Origin: Clostridium_I sp963725425
GTDB lineage: Bacteria > Bacillota > Clostridia > Clostridiales > Clostridiaceae
DNA: 64,000 nucleotides
Assembly: GCA_963725425.1 (NCBI GenBank)
Contig: CAVRYJ010000031.1
Coordinates: forward strand, 682,001 to 746,000
Direction: 5' to 3'
The position numbers and the translations under genes were made by a program. Below, piece by piece: positions 34,177 to 41,066 of this stretch. The notes beneath the pieces are model-generated. The model was not told the DNA's origin. It searched no databases and saw nothing but the letters and a program-made list of their open reading frames with translations. Positions within the stretch are counted from its first letter, which is position 1. The number at the start of each line of letters is the position of its first letter.

Positions 34177-34953
34177 ATGAAAGCAATAAAAACACCCGTA
34201 GTTTTGTTAATAACATTAATTTTAGTCATGACATTTTCAGTAATTTCATCTGCCGTCACTGATAAAACACATCCATCAGGAAAATATATGAAAGGCAAAA
34301 GTAATTTTAATGGAAAACAGAAGCCTTTGAATGCTCCTGATGGAAGTGCTAAACCAGAAAATAATGACAATTCAAGTAGTAATACAGTTTTACCTAGCGC
34401 ATCACAAAACAATGCTCCACAAGACAATGCATCTAATAATCAGGCAGAAACATCAACTAATATTACAGCTGCCCAAATACTAGTTGAAATAAATGATATA
34501 AAAAAACAAACATATACAATTATAGATTCAGATAATAAAAATATGAAGCAAATTAATATACAAAAATCGCAAGTAGATAATTACATAGATTATATAAATA
34601 AAGGCTCAATTGTCTATAATGATGATCAATTAGCCCAAATTACTACCTTATTATCTAAACTAACTACAGATTCTCAAACTGTTAGAAGTGACTCTTCTAC
34701 TATTAATTCCGATATAACTATGGTTAACACATTTTCAGATAATAAAAATTATAAAAATGTATTAATCAAACTCAATGATGAGCTTGCAGCACTGCAAACA
34801 AGGATTCCAGATATAAATAACGTTAGTGCTGACTTCACTAGTACCCTTGCAGTATTAGTTCAAGGACAAGCTGTTGGCTCAATAATAAATGAGCCAACAG
34901 CTTCACCAGCCAATTCCTCATTAGTTCCAACAGATAACAACACTACTAACTAG
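34177..34953 (+). CDS. secreted protein with Asn/Ser-rich linker, unknown function
   Basis: A 258-residue predicted secreted protein. ATG at 34177 has AGGTG upstream; an in-frame GTG three codons earlier is possible. N-terminal signal MKAIKTPVVLLITLILVMTF with cleavage likely after SSAV. Then comes a low-complexity linker rich in Asn, Ser and Pro (to about residue 90), a helical region with ITAAQILVEINDIKKQTYTI and heptad-like hydrophobic spacing, and another Ser/Thr-rich tail. No family is recognised. It may sit in the cell wall or on the membrane surface with the preceding lipoprotein. Confidence 0.65.
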   Translation: MKAIKTPVVLLITLILVMTFSVISSAVTDKTHPSGKYMKGKSNFNGKQKPLNAPDGSAKPENNDNSSSNTVLPSASQNNAPQDNASNNQAETSTNITAAQILVEINDIKKQTYTIIDSDNKNMKQINIQKSQVDNYIDYINKGSIVYNDDQLAQITTLLSKLTTDSQTVRSDSSTINSDITMVNTFSDNKNYKNVLIKLNDELAALQTRIPDINNVSADFTSTLAVLVQGQAVGSIINEPTASPANSSLVPTDNNTTN

Positions 34954-34982
34954 ACTTTTTAAATCGTATTTGAAGCTAAACT

Positions 34983-35014
34983 CATTCAGCAGTAGTTGCT
35001 ACTTCTGCTGAATG
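34983..35014. terminator. hairpin between convergent genes
   Basis: CATTCAGCAG (34983-34992) and CTGCTGAATG (35005-35014) pair, with an inner AGTAG/CTACT extension. No U-tract on either strand, so its efficiency as a terminator is uncertain. Confidence 0.45.
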
Positions 35015-35044
35015 ACATTCTACTGCCACACTGCCTTAACCAAA

Positions 35045-36448
35045 TCACAGTTTTAAATAGAAACTTATTGTATTTCCTCCACTTTCTGCACATATACTTC
35101 CATGGTGAAGTTGTACAATGCTCTTTGCTATAGCAAGACCTAGTCCAGAGCCCCCGGTTTCAGAAGCCCTTGAAGAATCACTTCTGTATAATCTCTCAAA
35201 GAGCTTAGGAAGGTTTTCTTTTTCAATATGCTTACCGCTGTTTTTTATCTCAATAATAACTTTATACCCATCCTTGGATAAATTCACATTGATTATTCCT
35301 GGTTTTTCACTATAGCTTACAGCATTATTTAACAGATTCTCTAGCACCCTTATTATCTTATCCACATCCACATTAATATAAATTTCTTCTTCAGGCGCTT
35401 TATATTCCACTGTCAAGTAATTTTCATCAAACACCGGTCCAATACCTTCTACAACCTGTCTTAAAAGTTCATTCATGGAAACATATGTTTTATTCAGTTC
35501 TACCATCCTATCTGAGAGCTTTGTGTATTCAAAAAGATCATTTATCAATAGCTTTAATCTCTGAGCTTTATCATTAATTATTTTAATGTATTTTCCCTGA
35601 TTTCCTTCCTGCTTCCTTTCTTCCACTAGCTTAACATAGCCTATAATGGAAGTTAGTGGAGTTCTAAGGTCATGAGAAATATTAGTAATAAGTTCATTTT
35701 TGCTTTGTTCCACTTTTCTCTCCTGTTCAATACTTGAGCTAAGCTTTTCAGCCATACTATTCATATTTTCTGCAAGCAATGCAAACTCATCTTTGCCTAT
35801 TACCTTAACCCTATATTTCAGGTTCCCATCTGATATCTCTTTAAGACCATTGGTCAGTTCTTCAAAATACTTAATTTTAATTGTAATAATTATATAAAAT
35901 AAACCTAGTAAGGCAATTAACGCTATTAAAATAACTACTCCTTCATTTTTATATACCATTCCTCTTACAATAATAAAACCACCAAATTTATTATTGATAG
36001 GAGTTACTGTATAAATATTTGACTCCCAATCTATATGTTTATTATAATTAATTATCTCTTTATGGATAGCTTCTATATCAAGTTGCTTTTCATAATTCCC
36101 ATAAGATTGGCGGAGCACCCTTCCGCTTCTGTCAGTTATAATTATATCAAAATGATGAGCTTTAGCCTCACTATCAATAAAATCCGTTAAGTTATTACTA
36201 ACACTATATGTCTTAAAATCTCTTATAACAACCTCTTTCTTAGGCTTACTGCCAATTAGTAACTCTTTTACATTTTCAGCAGATTGCTTCATTATGCTTA
36301 TGTCATTTTTATAGTAAGAATTATTATGTTTACCTGCATTTTCAATAATGAATGCACCTGCAAACATGATTATAATAAATACCGCAAAACAAAAAATCAA
36401 TGTTAATATCAGTTTAAATCTTATACCAAAGTGTACTCTATTTTTCAA
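35045..36448 (-). CDS. sensor histidine kinase (HAMP-HisKA-HATPase)
   Basis: Membrane two-component sensor. The 467 residues contain an N-terminal helix (FKLILTLIFCFAVFIIIMFAG), an extracytoplasmic domain of about 120 residues, a second helix (VVILIALIALLGLFYIIITI), a HAMP region (about 190-240), the phosphorylation motif NISHDLRTPLTSIIGYVKLV, and an ATPase domain with N box LLNNAVSYSE and GGSGLGLAIAKSIV. Its start overlaps the 3' end of a response-regulator remnant by 11 bp. Since the cognate regulator has lost its receiver domain, the kinase may be an orphan. Confidence 0.9.
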   Translation of the reverse strand: MKNRVHFGIRFKLILTLIFCFAVFIIIMFAGAFIIENAGKHNNSYYKNDISIMKQSAENVKELLIGSKPKKEVVIRDFKTYSVSNNLTDFIDSEAKAHHFDIIITDRSGRVLRQSYGNYEKQLDIEAIHKEIINYNKHIDWESNIYTVTPINNKFGGFIIVRGMVYKNEGVVILIALIALLGLFYIIITIKIKYFEELTNGLKEISDGNLKYRVKVIGKDEFALLAENMNSMAEKLSSSIEQERKVEQSKNELITNISHDLRTPLTSIIGYVKLVEERKQEGNQGKYIKIINDKAQRLKLLINDLFEYTKLSDRMVELNKTYVSMNELLRQVVEGIGPVFDENYLTVEYKAPEEEIYINVDVDKIIRVLENLLNNAVSYSEKPGIINVNLSKDGYKVIIEIKNSGKHIEKENLPKLFERLYRSDSSRASETGGSGLGLAIAKSIVQLHHGSICAESGGNTISFYLKL

Positions 36449-36712
36449 TCTTATAACCTACTCCCCATACATTCTTAATATATTTAGGTTGTTTCGCATT
36501 TTCCCCAAGCTTTTCCCTAAGGTTTTTTATATGGGTCATAATAGTATTATCTGATTGGTAGAAAATCTCATCCCATACAGCTTCATATATCTTCCTGCTA
36601 CTGAATACAATTCCCCTGTTATCTGCCAGAAGCTTTAATATTTCAAATTCCTTTGGTGTCAGTTTTATATGCTTCCCTGACACTTTCACCTCATGGTTTT
36701 CTACAATTTTCC
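36438..36712 (-). pseudogene. OmpR-type response regulator, receiver domain deleted
   Basis: Only the winged-helix effector domain of an OmpR/PhoB regulator remains: KHIKLTPKEFEILKLLADNRG, FSSRKIYEAVWDEIFYQSDN, MTHIKNLREKLGE and a final KNVWGVGYKIEK. In-frame codons reading FRWKIVENHEVKVSG precede the first ATG-like position, showing that the linker is present and that everything upstream is gone. The 83 codons from 36689 could be translated as a free DNA-binding domain. The deletion boundary lies next to a perfect 41-bp palindrome (36727-36767). Confidence 0.8.
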
Positions 36713-36726
36713 ATCTAAATCATCTC

Positions 36727-36767
36727 CAGAAATATATTCTATACTTTAAGTATAGAATATATTTCTG
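36727..36767. repeat. perfect 41-bp palindrome beside the truncated response regulator
   Basis: CAGAAATATATTCTATACTT (36727-36746), one T, then its exact complement (36748-36767). There is no T-run directly after it. It sits at the point where the receiver domain should have been. Confidence 0.8.
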
Positions 36768-36825
36768 AATTAATTTTGGGATATATCTGAAGACTTTCTA
36801 AAGATTTAATGTATTTTTACCACTT

Positions 36826-36860
36826 AAGACACCTGAAAGTAAATAACAAGTCATCCTCTT
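36826..36860. repeat. partial end of repeat family A
   Basis: GACACCTGAAAGTAAATAAC followed by AAGTCATCC resembles the left inverted end of the family (GGCATCTGAAAAGAAATAAC, AAGTC). The right end is not evident. It abuts the stop codon of the TPR gene. Confidence 0.45.
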
Positions 36861-37944
36861 AATTAGCTATTATCTGTTTTAATATTCTATCCCTATTATT
36901 AATTGCCAATTCATAATTTGGATCAATTTCAATAGCTCTATTAAAACTCTGAACTGCCTCTTGAAATTTTCCAAGTTTATAAAGATCATAACCTTTATTG
37001 TTATGTGACACTGAGTCTTCATGATCCAGTTCTATTGCTTTATCATAACATTCTATTGCCTGTTCATAATTATTTTGTTCATCTAACACAAATCCTAAAT
37101 GAAAATAAGCAGATTGAGTATCATCTGTAAACTTTATTGTATCTCTAAAACATTTCTCAGCTTCAGTGTATTTACCTTGAGCTTCTAATAACAAGCCTTT
37201 ATTATAATATGGAAAAGGATCATCATCATCTATTTCAATGGCTTTATCAAAATATTCCAAAGCTTTTTGATATTTTCCCTGTTCCGTAAATATCATGCCA
37301 GAATAAACATATGGCTCCAAGTATTCTTTATCTAGCTCAATAGCCTTATTAAAACATTCCAAAGCTTTTTCATAGGAATTTTTATTTTCAAATATTACAC
37401 CTTTTTGAAAAATTGCATACACATAATTATTATCAATTTCTAATATCCTATCTAAATATTTCACAGCAGCATCATAATCTTCAATTTCTACTAAAGTGTC
37501 AGCTAAGTAATACATATAGTCCAAATTGTCTGGACTTAATTCATGCATTTTATTCAAAAGCTTTAATTCTTCTTCATACTTGCCTTGATCATGAAGAAGC
37601 ACAGACAAATTGCTCATAGCCTCTAAATCTCCTGGATTAATGCTAAGTGCTATATTATAAAATTCTATTGCCTTCTCATAGTTTTCTAATATATCATAAC
37701 AATATCCCTTGTTATACATACACTTTTCTCTATCTGAACCCTTTAATATTGCAATATTAAATTCCTTTATAGCTTCATCATATTTTTCAAGTGCCATTAA
37801 TATTTCACCTTTTAGTACGTAAAACTCTGCATATTCAGAATAGCTTTCAAGTGAAGTTTCACAAATTTTTAAAGCTTTTTTATATTTACATTCCTCATAT
37901 AATTTTTCTATTTCTTCCTGCAATGCTATTTCTAATTTTTCCAT
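36859..37944 (-). CDS. tetratricopeptide-repeat protein
   Basis: Cytoplasmic protein of about 361 residues made almost wholly of TPR units of 34 residues, around ten in tandem. Typical units contain AIEFYNIALSINPGDLEAMS, ALEYFDKAIEIDDDDPFPYY and AVQSFNRAIEIDPNYELAIN. TPR arrays form a superhelix for protein-protein contacts; the partner is unknown. ATG at 37944 is chosen over a GTG four codons upstream; neither has a strong ribosome site. It lies 47 bp downstream of the hypothetical gene at 37991 on the same strand, possibly one operon. Confidence 0.85.
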   Translation of the reverse strand: MEKLEIALQEEIEKLYEECKYKKALKICETSLESYSEYAEFYVLKGEILMALEKYDEAIKEFNIAILKGSDREKCMYNKGYCYDILENYEKAIEFYNIALSINPGDLEAMSNLSVLLHDQGKYEEELKLLNKMHELSPDNLDYMYYLADTLVEIEDYDAAVKYLDRILEIDNNYVYAIFQKGVIFENKNSYEKALECFNKAIELDKEYLEPYVYSGMIFTEQGKYQKALEYFDKAIEIDDDDPFPYYNKGLLLEAQGKYTEAEKCFRDTIKFTDDTQSAYFHLGFVLDEQNNYEQAIECYDKAIELDHEDSVSHNNKGYDLYKLGKFQEAVQSFNRAIEIDPNYELAINNRDRILKQIIAN

Positions 37945-37990
37945 TTTCTTTCTCACTTTCTTTTAAATAGTTTTTCAATGAATTAGGCAC

Positions 37991-38467
37991 TTACTTTATT
38001 AAATTGAACAAATTGTTTTTCTTGCTATCTTCAATTAAGGAAAATCTGTCTATGTTAAAATCATAGCCCTGCTTTACCTCATTAATAACTGTATTTAATT
38101 TATAATCACTAAATTTCAATTGATTATTATATTTTATTTCCCCAGTTACTTTATATTCAATATGCTCTGGAATACTTCCAGCAATATAGACAGGAAATTT
38201 GTCCTCTACCTTTTTATATATCAATGCAAATTGGTATATTGAAGCATCAATTATACTTGATCCATAAGTATTAAAACAATGAGCATATTGCCTTTTATAA
38301 CCATTAATTTCCACATACAAAATTCCTTCTACTGCCATAAGTTCCATATCCAAAATCTTACCACATTGATATATAAAGCTTGACATAATCCTTGCGCTAC
38401 CCATTACCTGATAGTTACCTATGCAATAACTACACAACTTCTTTAAAAACTTAACATTATCGTCCAT
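37991..38467 (-). CDS. conserved-looking protein of unknown function
   Basis: A 158-residue soluble protein that I do not recognise. It begins MDDNVKFLKKLCSYCIGNYQ and has a probable mixed alpha/beta core (MELMAVEGILYVEINGYKRQ, FPVYIAGSIPEHIEYKVTGE). No membrane segment or known motif. The codon use is like its neighbours. It lies directly upstream of the TPR gene and probably shares its transcript. Confidence 0.65.
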   Translation of the reverse strand: MDDNVKFLKKLCSYCIGNYQVMGSARIMSSFIYQCGKILDMELMAVEGILYVEINGYKRQYAHCFNTYGSSIIDASIYQFALIYKKVEDKFPVYIAGSIPEHIEYKVTGEIKYNNQLKFSDYKLNTVINEVKQGYDFNIDRFSLIEDSKKNNLFNLIK

Positions 38468-38559
38468 TTTATCACCACTCTATACAAATTTGTTAAATCA
38501 ATGGTTTTTATCATATTATCATTATAACCCTTGAACACACAGTGATACAATTTGTTTAC

Positions 38560-38891
38560 TTAATTCTCAAGGAGGATATGTCAATGAAAAAGGAACACTA
38601 GAAAAGCACTCTATTGATTTCTTCTATACTTATAACAATGATGAGGAAGGTGCTTACGTGGATGAGTTACAATCCATCATCCAGGGTGATAATATACGAC
38701 TACATCTCTTTAACGCAAAGGAAAAAGGTTTTTTATCCGTAGCAGAAATCACTAAATACATAAAAACAGATGAACCTATTGATGTTTACTTCTGCGGTCC
38801 TAAACCTATGAGGGAAAGTTTAAAAAAACAATTTGCTAAAAGCAATCTTAGAGTTGTAAGCTTTCACTATGAACAATTTCAATTTAAATAG
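38560..38891 (+). pseudogene. remnant of a ferredoxin-NAD(P)H reductase-type gene
   Basis: The C-terminal half of an FAD/NAD(P)-binding oxidoreductase. The frame reads GGYVNEKGTLEKHSIDFFYT at its start and contains the NAD-binding end motif DVYFCGPKPMRESLKKQF (the CGP motif with following helix). There is no start codon with a ribosome site and the FAD domain is missing, so it is a decayed fragment. A GTG at 38658 could give 77 codons but would make only part of a domain. Confidence 0.7.
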
Positions 38892-38926
38892 ACAGGATGA
38901 TATCTTAATATATTAGACTAACAAAA

Positions 38927-38954
38927 ACCCGTAAAGAGTAACCTCTTTACGGGT
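38927..38954 (-). terminator. terminator of cold-shock gene 1
   Basis: ACCCGTAAAGAG and CTCTTTACGGGT are perfect arms over a 4-nt loop, with a T run on the minus strand. Confidence 0.9.
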
Positions 38955-38968
38955 AAAATGTCTACTAA

Positions 38969-39166
38969 TTAAAGAACTGCGATGTTTTCTGCTTGTGGTC
39001 CTTTTGGTCCTTTAACAACATCGTAAGAAACTTTTTGTCCTTCATCAAGGGATTTGTAACCCTCTGAATTTATTTGTGAAAAATGAGCAAAAGCATCATT
39101 TCCGTCTTCTCCTGTAATAAATCCAAAACCTTTTTCTGAATTAAACCATTTAACTGTACCAGTCAT
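38969..39166 (-). CDS. cold-shock protein (CspA family), copy 1
   Basis: A 65-residue single-domain RNA chaperone that melts RNA structure at low temperature. It has RNP1 KGFGFIT (residues 13-19) and an RNP2-type segment DAFAHFSQI. The copy differs from its neighbours by NSEKGFGF in place of NGEKGFGF and by DAFAH in place of DVFAH. The start follows GGAGG 10 nt upstream. It is one of four paralogs in tandem, each with its own promoter, conserved 5'UTR hairpin and terminator. Confidence 0.95.
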   Translation of the reverse strand: MTGTVKWFNSEKGFGFITGEDGNDAFAHFSQINSEGYKSLDEGQKVSYDVVKGPKGPQAENIAVL

Positions 39167-39176
39167 ATGCTGTGTA

Positions 39177-39341
39177 CCTCCGAAATTTTATTTCTTAAAC
39201 TCTTTGTAATAATCCACCCTAATAAAATTTCGATATTAACATACTATATTAATAAGTACTAATTGAAATATATCTGCGCTTCATAATTTACGATTCATTT
39301 AAGTATGTTCTCATTATATCATCTTTATATATATAAAGCAA
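39177..39341 (-). promoter_or_regulatory. cold-shock gene 1 promoter and structured 5'UTR
   Basis: Promoter TTGCTT (39341-39336), 17-nt spacer, TATAAT (39318-39313). The leader of about 140 nt ends in a hairpin: arms CGAAATTTTATT and AATAAAATTTCG (12 bp; + positions 39221-39232 and 39181-39192), whose 3' arm touches the GGAGG ribosome site. The same layout recurs in all four copies. Confidence 0.75.
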
Positions 39342-39361
39342 GCCATTTCCACAAATGAAAA

Positions 39362-39390
39362 ACCCGTAAAGAGCTATGCTCTTTACGGGT
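39362..39390 (-). terminator. terminator of cold-shock gene 2
   Basis: ACCCGTAAAGAG and CTCTTTACGGGT pair, with T tails on both strands; same stem sequence as the copy 1 terminator. Confidence 0.9.
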
Positions 39391-39401
39391 TTTTCGGTTA
39401 A

Positions 39402-39599
39402 TTAAAGAACTGTAATATTTTCTGCTTGTGGTCCTTTTGGTCCTTGAACAACGTCATAAGAAACTTTTTGTCCTTCATCAAGGGATTTGTAACCCTCTGA
39501 ATTTATTTGTGAAAAATGAGCGAAAACATCATTTCCGTCTTCTCCTGTAATAAATCCAAATCCTTTTTCTCCATTAAACCATTTAACTGTACCATTCAT
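39402..39599 (-). CDS. cold-shock protein (CspA family), copy 2
   Basis: A 65-residue CspA-type RNA chaperone. RNP1 KGFGFIT and RNP2-type DVFAHFSQI are intact. It differs from copy 3 only at a few positions near the C-terminus (VVQGPKGPQAENITVL against VVEGPKGPQAENISVL). Ribosome site GGAGG 10 nt before the ATG, directly after the conserved 5'UTR hairpin. It is an independent transcription unit, with its own promoter at 39776-39748. Confidence 0.95.
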   Translation of the reverse strand: MNGTVKWFNGEKGFGFITGEDGNDVFAHFSQINSEGYKSLDEGQKVSYDVVQGPKGPQAENITVL

Positions 39600-39609
39600 A
39601 AAATGTGTA

Positions 39610-39776
39610 CCTCCGAAATTTTATTTTACTTAAACTCTTTGTAATAATCCACCAATAAAATTTCGATATTAACATACTGATATTGATAAGTACTAATTGA
39701 AATATATCTATGTTGCATTATTTACGATTCATTTAAGTCATGACTCTATTATAACATTTATTTTTTTATAAAGCAA
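39610..39776 (-). promoter_or_regulatory. cold-shock gene 2 promoter and structured 5'UTR
   Basis: TTGCTT (39776-39771), 17 nt, TATAAT (39753-39748). Hairpin arms at 39654-39665 and 39614-39625 (12 perfect bp), the second sharing a base with the CCTCC complement of the ribosome site (39610-39614). Confidence 0.75.
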
Positions 39777-39794
39777 CTTATTTTTAAAAATAAA

Positions 39795-39830
39795 AAAAGC
39801 CAGTAAAGATTTAACCCTCTACTAGCTTTT
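39795..39830 (-). terminator. terminator of cold-shock gene 3
   Basis: AAAAAGCCAGTAAAG and CTACTAGCTTTT form an imperfect stem with a T-rich tail on the minus strand. Its sequence differs from the copy 1 and 2 terminators. Confidence 0.7.
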
Positions 39831-39839
39831 ATCTGTTAA

Positions 39840-40037
39840 TTAAAGAACGCTGATATTTTCTGCTTGTGGTCCTTTTGGTCCTTCAACAACGTCATAAGAA
39901 ACTTTTTGTCCTTCATCAAGGGATTTATAACCCTCTGAGTTTATTTGTGAAAAATGAGCGAAAACATCATTTCCGTCTTCTCCTGTAATAAATCCAAATC
40001 CTTTTTCTCCATTAAACCATTTAACTGTACCATTCAT
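39840..40037 (-). CDS. cold-shock protein (CspA family), copy 3
   Basis: A 65-residue CspA-type RNA chaperone with RNP1 KGFGFIT and DVFAHFSQI. It ends VEGPKGPQAENISVL. GGAGG lies 10 nt before the ATG. It has its own promoter (40212-40184), the shared 5'UTR hairpin and a terminator. The DNA of copies 2 and 3 is almost identical over the coding region while the intergenic parts have diverged, so the duplication is not an assembly artefact. Confidence 0.95.
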   Translation of the reverse strand: MNGTVKWFNGEKGFGFITGEDGNDVFAHFSQINSEGYKSLDEGQKVSYDVVEGPKGPQAENISVL

Positions 40038-40047
40038 AAAATGTGTA

Positions 40048-40212
40048 CCTCCGAAATTTTATTTTGCTTAAATTCTTTGTAATAATCCACCAATAAAATT
40101 TCGATATCACCATACTATAAAAACAAGTACTAATTGAAATATATCTGCGCTTCATAATTTACGATTTATTTAAGTATGTCCTTATTATAGCATCTATTGT
40201 TACATAAAGCAA
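40048..40212 (-). promoter_or_regulatory. cold-shock gene 3 promoter and structured 5'UTR
   Basis: TTGCTT (40212-40207), 17 nt, TATAAT (40189-40184). Hairpin arms at 40092-40103 and 40052-40063 are perfect over 12 bp; GGAGG follows directly. Confidence 0.75.
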
Positions 40213-40229
40213 GCTTTTACTAAAATCAA

Positions 40230-40385
40230 AAAAATGATGTCTCAAAACAAGAAAGTTGAAAATTGAGAGTTAATAATGTTTTTCTTCACTCATCTCGAGA
40301 AAAACTAATAATTAACTTTCAATTTTCTGCTCTCAATTCGTAACTTAAGAAATTGCTTTGCAATTTCTTGTGATTTTTAGGACAG
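40230..40385. other. structured intergenic segment, candidate RNA or further repeat
   Basis: GAAAATTGAGAGTTAAT (40259-40275) pairs with ATTAACTTTCAATTTTC (40310-40326) with one mismatch, extended inwards by GTTTTTCT/AGAAAAAC. A second perfect hairpin AAGAAATTGC-TTT-GCAATTTCTT follows (40347-40369). No ORF. It lies between a cold-shock promoter and a family A element. Confidence 0.45.
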
Positions 40386-40403
40386 CACCTTCTTATTCAC
40401 TAA

Positions 40404-40672
40404 TGCATCTGAAAGAAAATAACAAGTCAAAGATCCTGAGGATATTTTGCGGTAGGCCAGGAGCCATTACCTGCCCAAGCGTTGGCTATGTAATGGTTAT
40501 GTAAGGCGTTGCATACCATAAACAGAGTTCTTTGTTTCAGGTGGAGTTCTTTTCTCCATCTGAAACTTAGAAATCGTTATCCAGTGACTGCCATCTTCCA
40601 CTTAATAGAAGATGGTAGTCATCGGACAAAATAGACCAGGATACTGACTTGTTGTTTTTTTGATGATGCCTA
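40404..40672. mobile_element. repeat family A copy interrupted by a family B copy
   Basis: Left end TGCATCTGAAAGAAAATAAC (40404) and right end GACTTGTTGTTTTTTTGATG plus ATGCC (to 40672) match the 160-bp copies. The middle matches them up to GCATACCATAAAC and again from ACAAAATAGACC; a family B derivative (40518-40631) sits between. It ends 2 bp from the stop codon of cold-shock gene 4. Confidence 0.75.
40518..40631. repeat. repeat family B, internally deleted copy nested in family A
   Basis: It begins AAACAGAGTTC and ends GTAGTCATCGGAC, as in the full copies, but the middle is missing. It keeps two perfect or near-perfect hairpins: GTTTCAGGTGGAG with CTCCATCTGAAAC, and TGACTGCCATCTTC with GAAGATGGTAGTCA. 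Confidence 0.72.
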
Positions 40673-40673
40673 A

Positions 40674-40871
40674 CTAAATAACAGTAATATTTTCTGCTTG
40701 TGGTCCTTTAGGTCCTTCTGCAACATCATAAGAAACTTTTTGTCCTTCATCAAGGGATTTGTAACCCTCTGAATTTATTTTTGAAAAATGTGCAAACACA
40801 TCATTTCCATCTTCTCCTGTAATAAATCCAAATCCTTTTTGTCCATTAAACCATTTAACTGTACCAGTCAT
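40674..40871 (-). CDS. cold-shock protein (CspA family), copy 4
   Basis: A 65-residue CspA-type RNA chaperone, the most divergent of the four: NGQKGFGF around RNP1, DVFAHFSKI, and a final VAEGPKGPQAENITVI. GGAGG before the ATG. It has its own promoter (TTGAAA, 17 nt, TATAAT) and the conserved 5'UTR hairpin with one substitution kept as a wobble pair. Its stop codon lies 2 bp from the end of a nested repeat element, which probably acts as its transcript end. Confidence 0.95.
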   Translation of the reverse strand: MTGTVKWFNGQKGFGFITGEDGNDVFAHFSKINSEGYKSLDEGQKVSYDVAEGPKGPQAENITVI

Positions 40872-40881
40872 AATATTCGTA

Positions 40882-41042
40882 CCTCCGAAATTTCATTTTT
40901 TCTTAAACTATTGTAATAATTCACTAATAAAATTTCCATATAACCATACTAAGAAGTATTAATTGAAATATATCCGTGTTCATATTACTTATTACTAATT
41001 TAAGCTAACATTAATTATATAACTTTTTATTATGTATTTCAA
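40882..41042 (-). promoter_or_regulatory. cold-shock gene 4 promoter and structured 5'UTR
   Basis: TTGAAA (41042-41037), 17 nt, TATAAT (41019-41014). Hairpin arms GAAATTTTATT and AATGAAATTTC (+ 40926-40937 and 40886-40897) keep pairing through a G-U pair where the other copies have A-U. GGAGG follows. Confidence 0.72.
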
Positions 41043-41066
41043 GATACTTGAAGTTAAATTTTTTCA

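Noticed and set aside
38969..40871. Cold-shock gene copies as an assembly duplication
   Set aside because: The four copies differ at the protein level and in their spacers and terminators, which a false duplication would not show.
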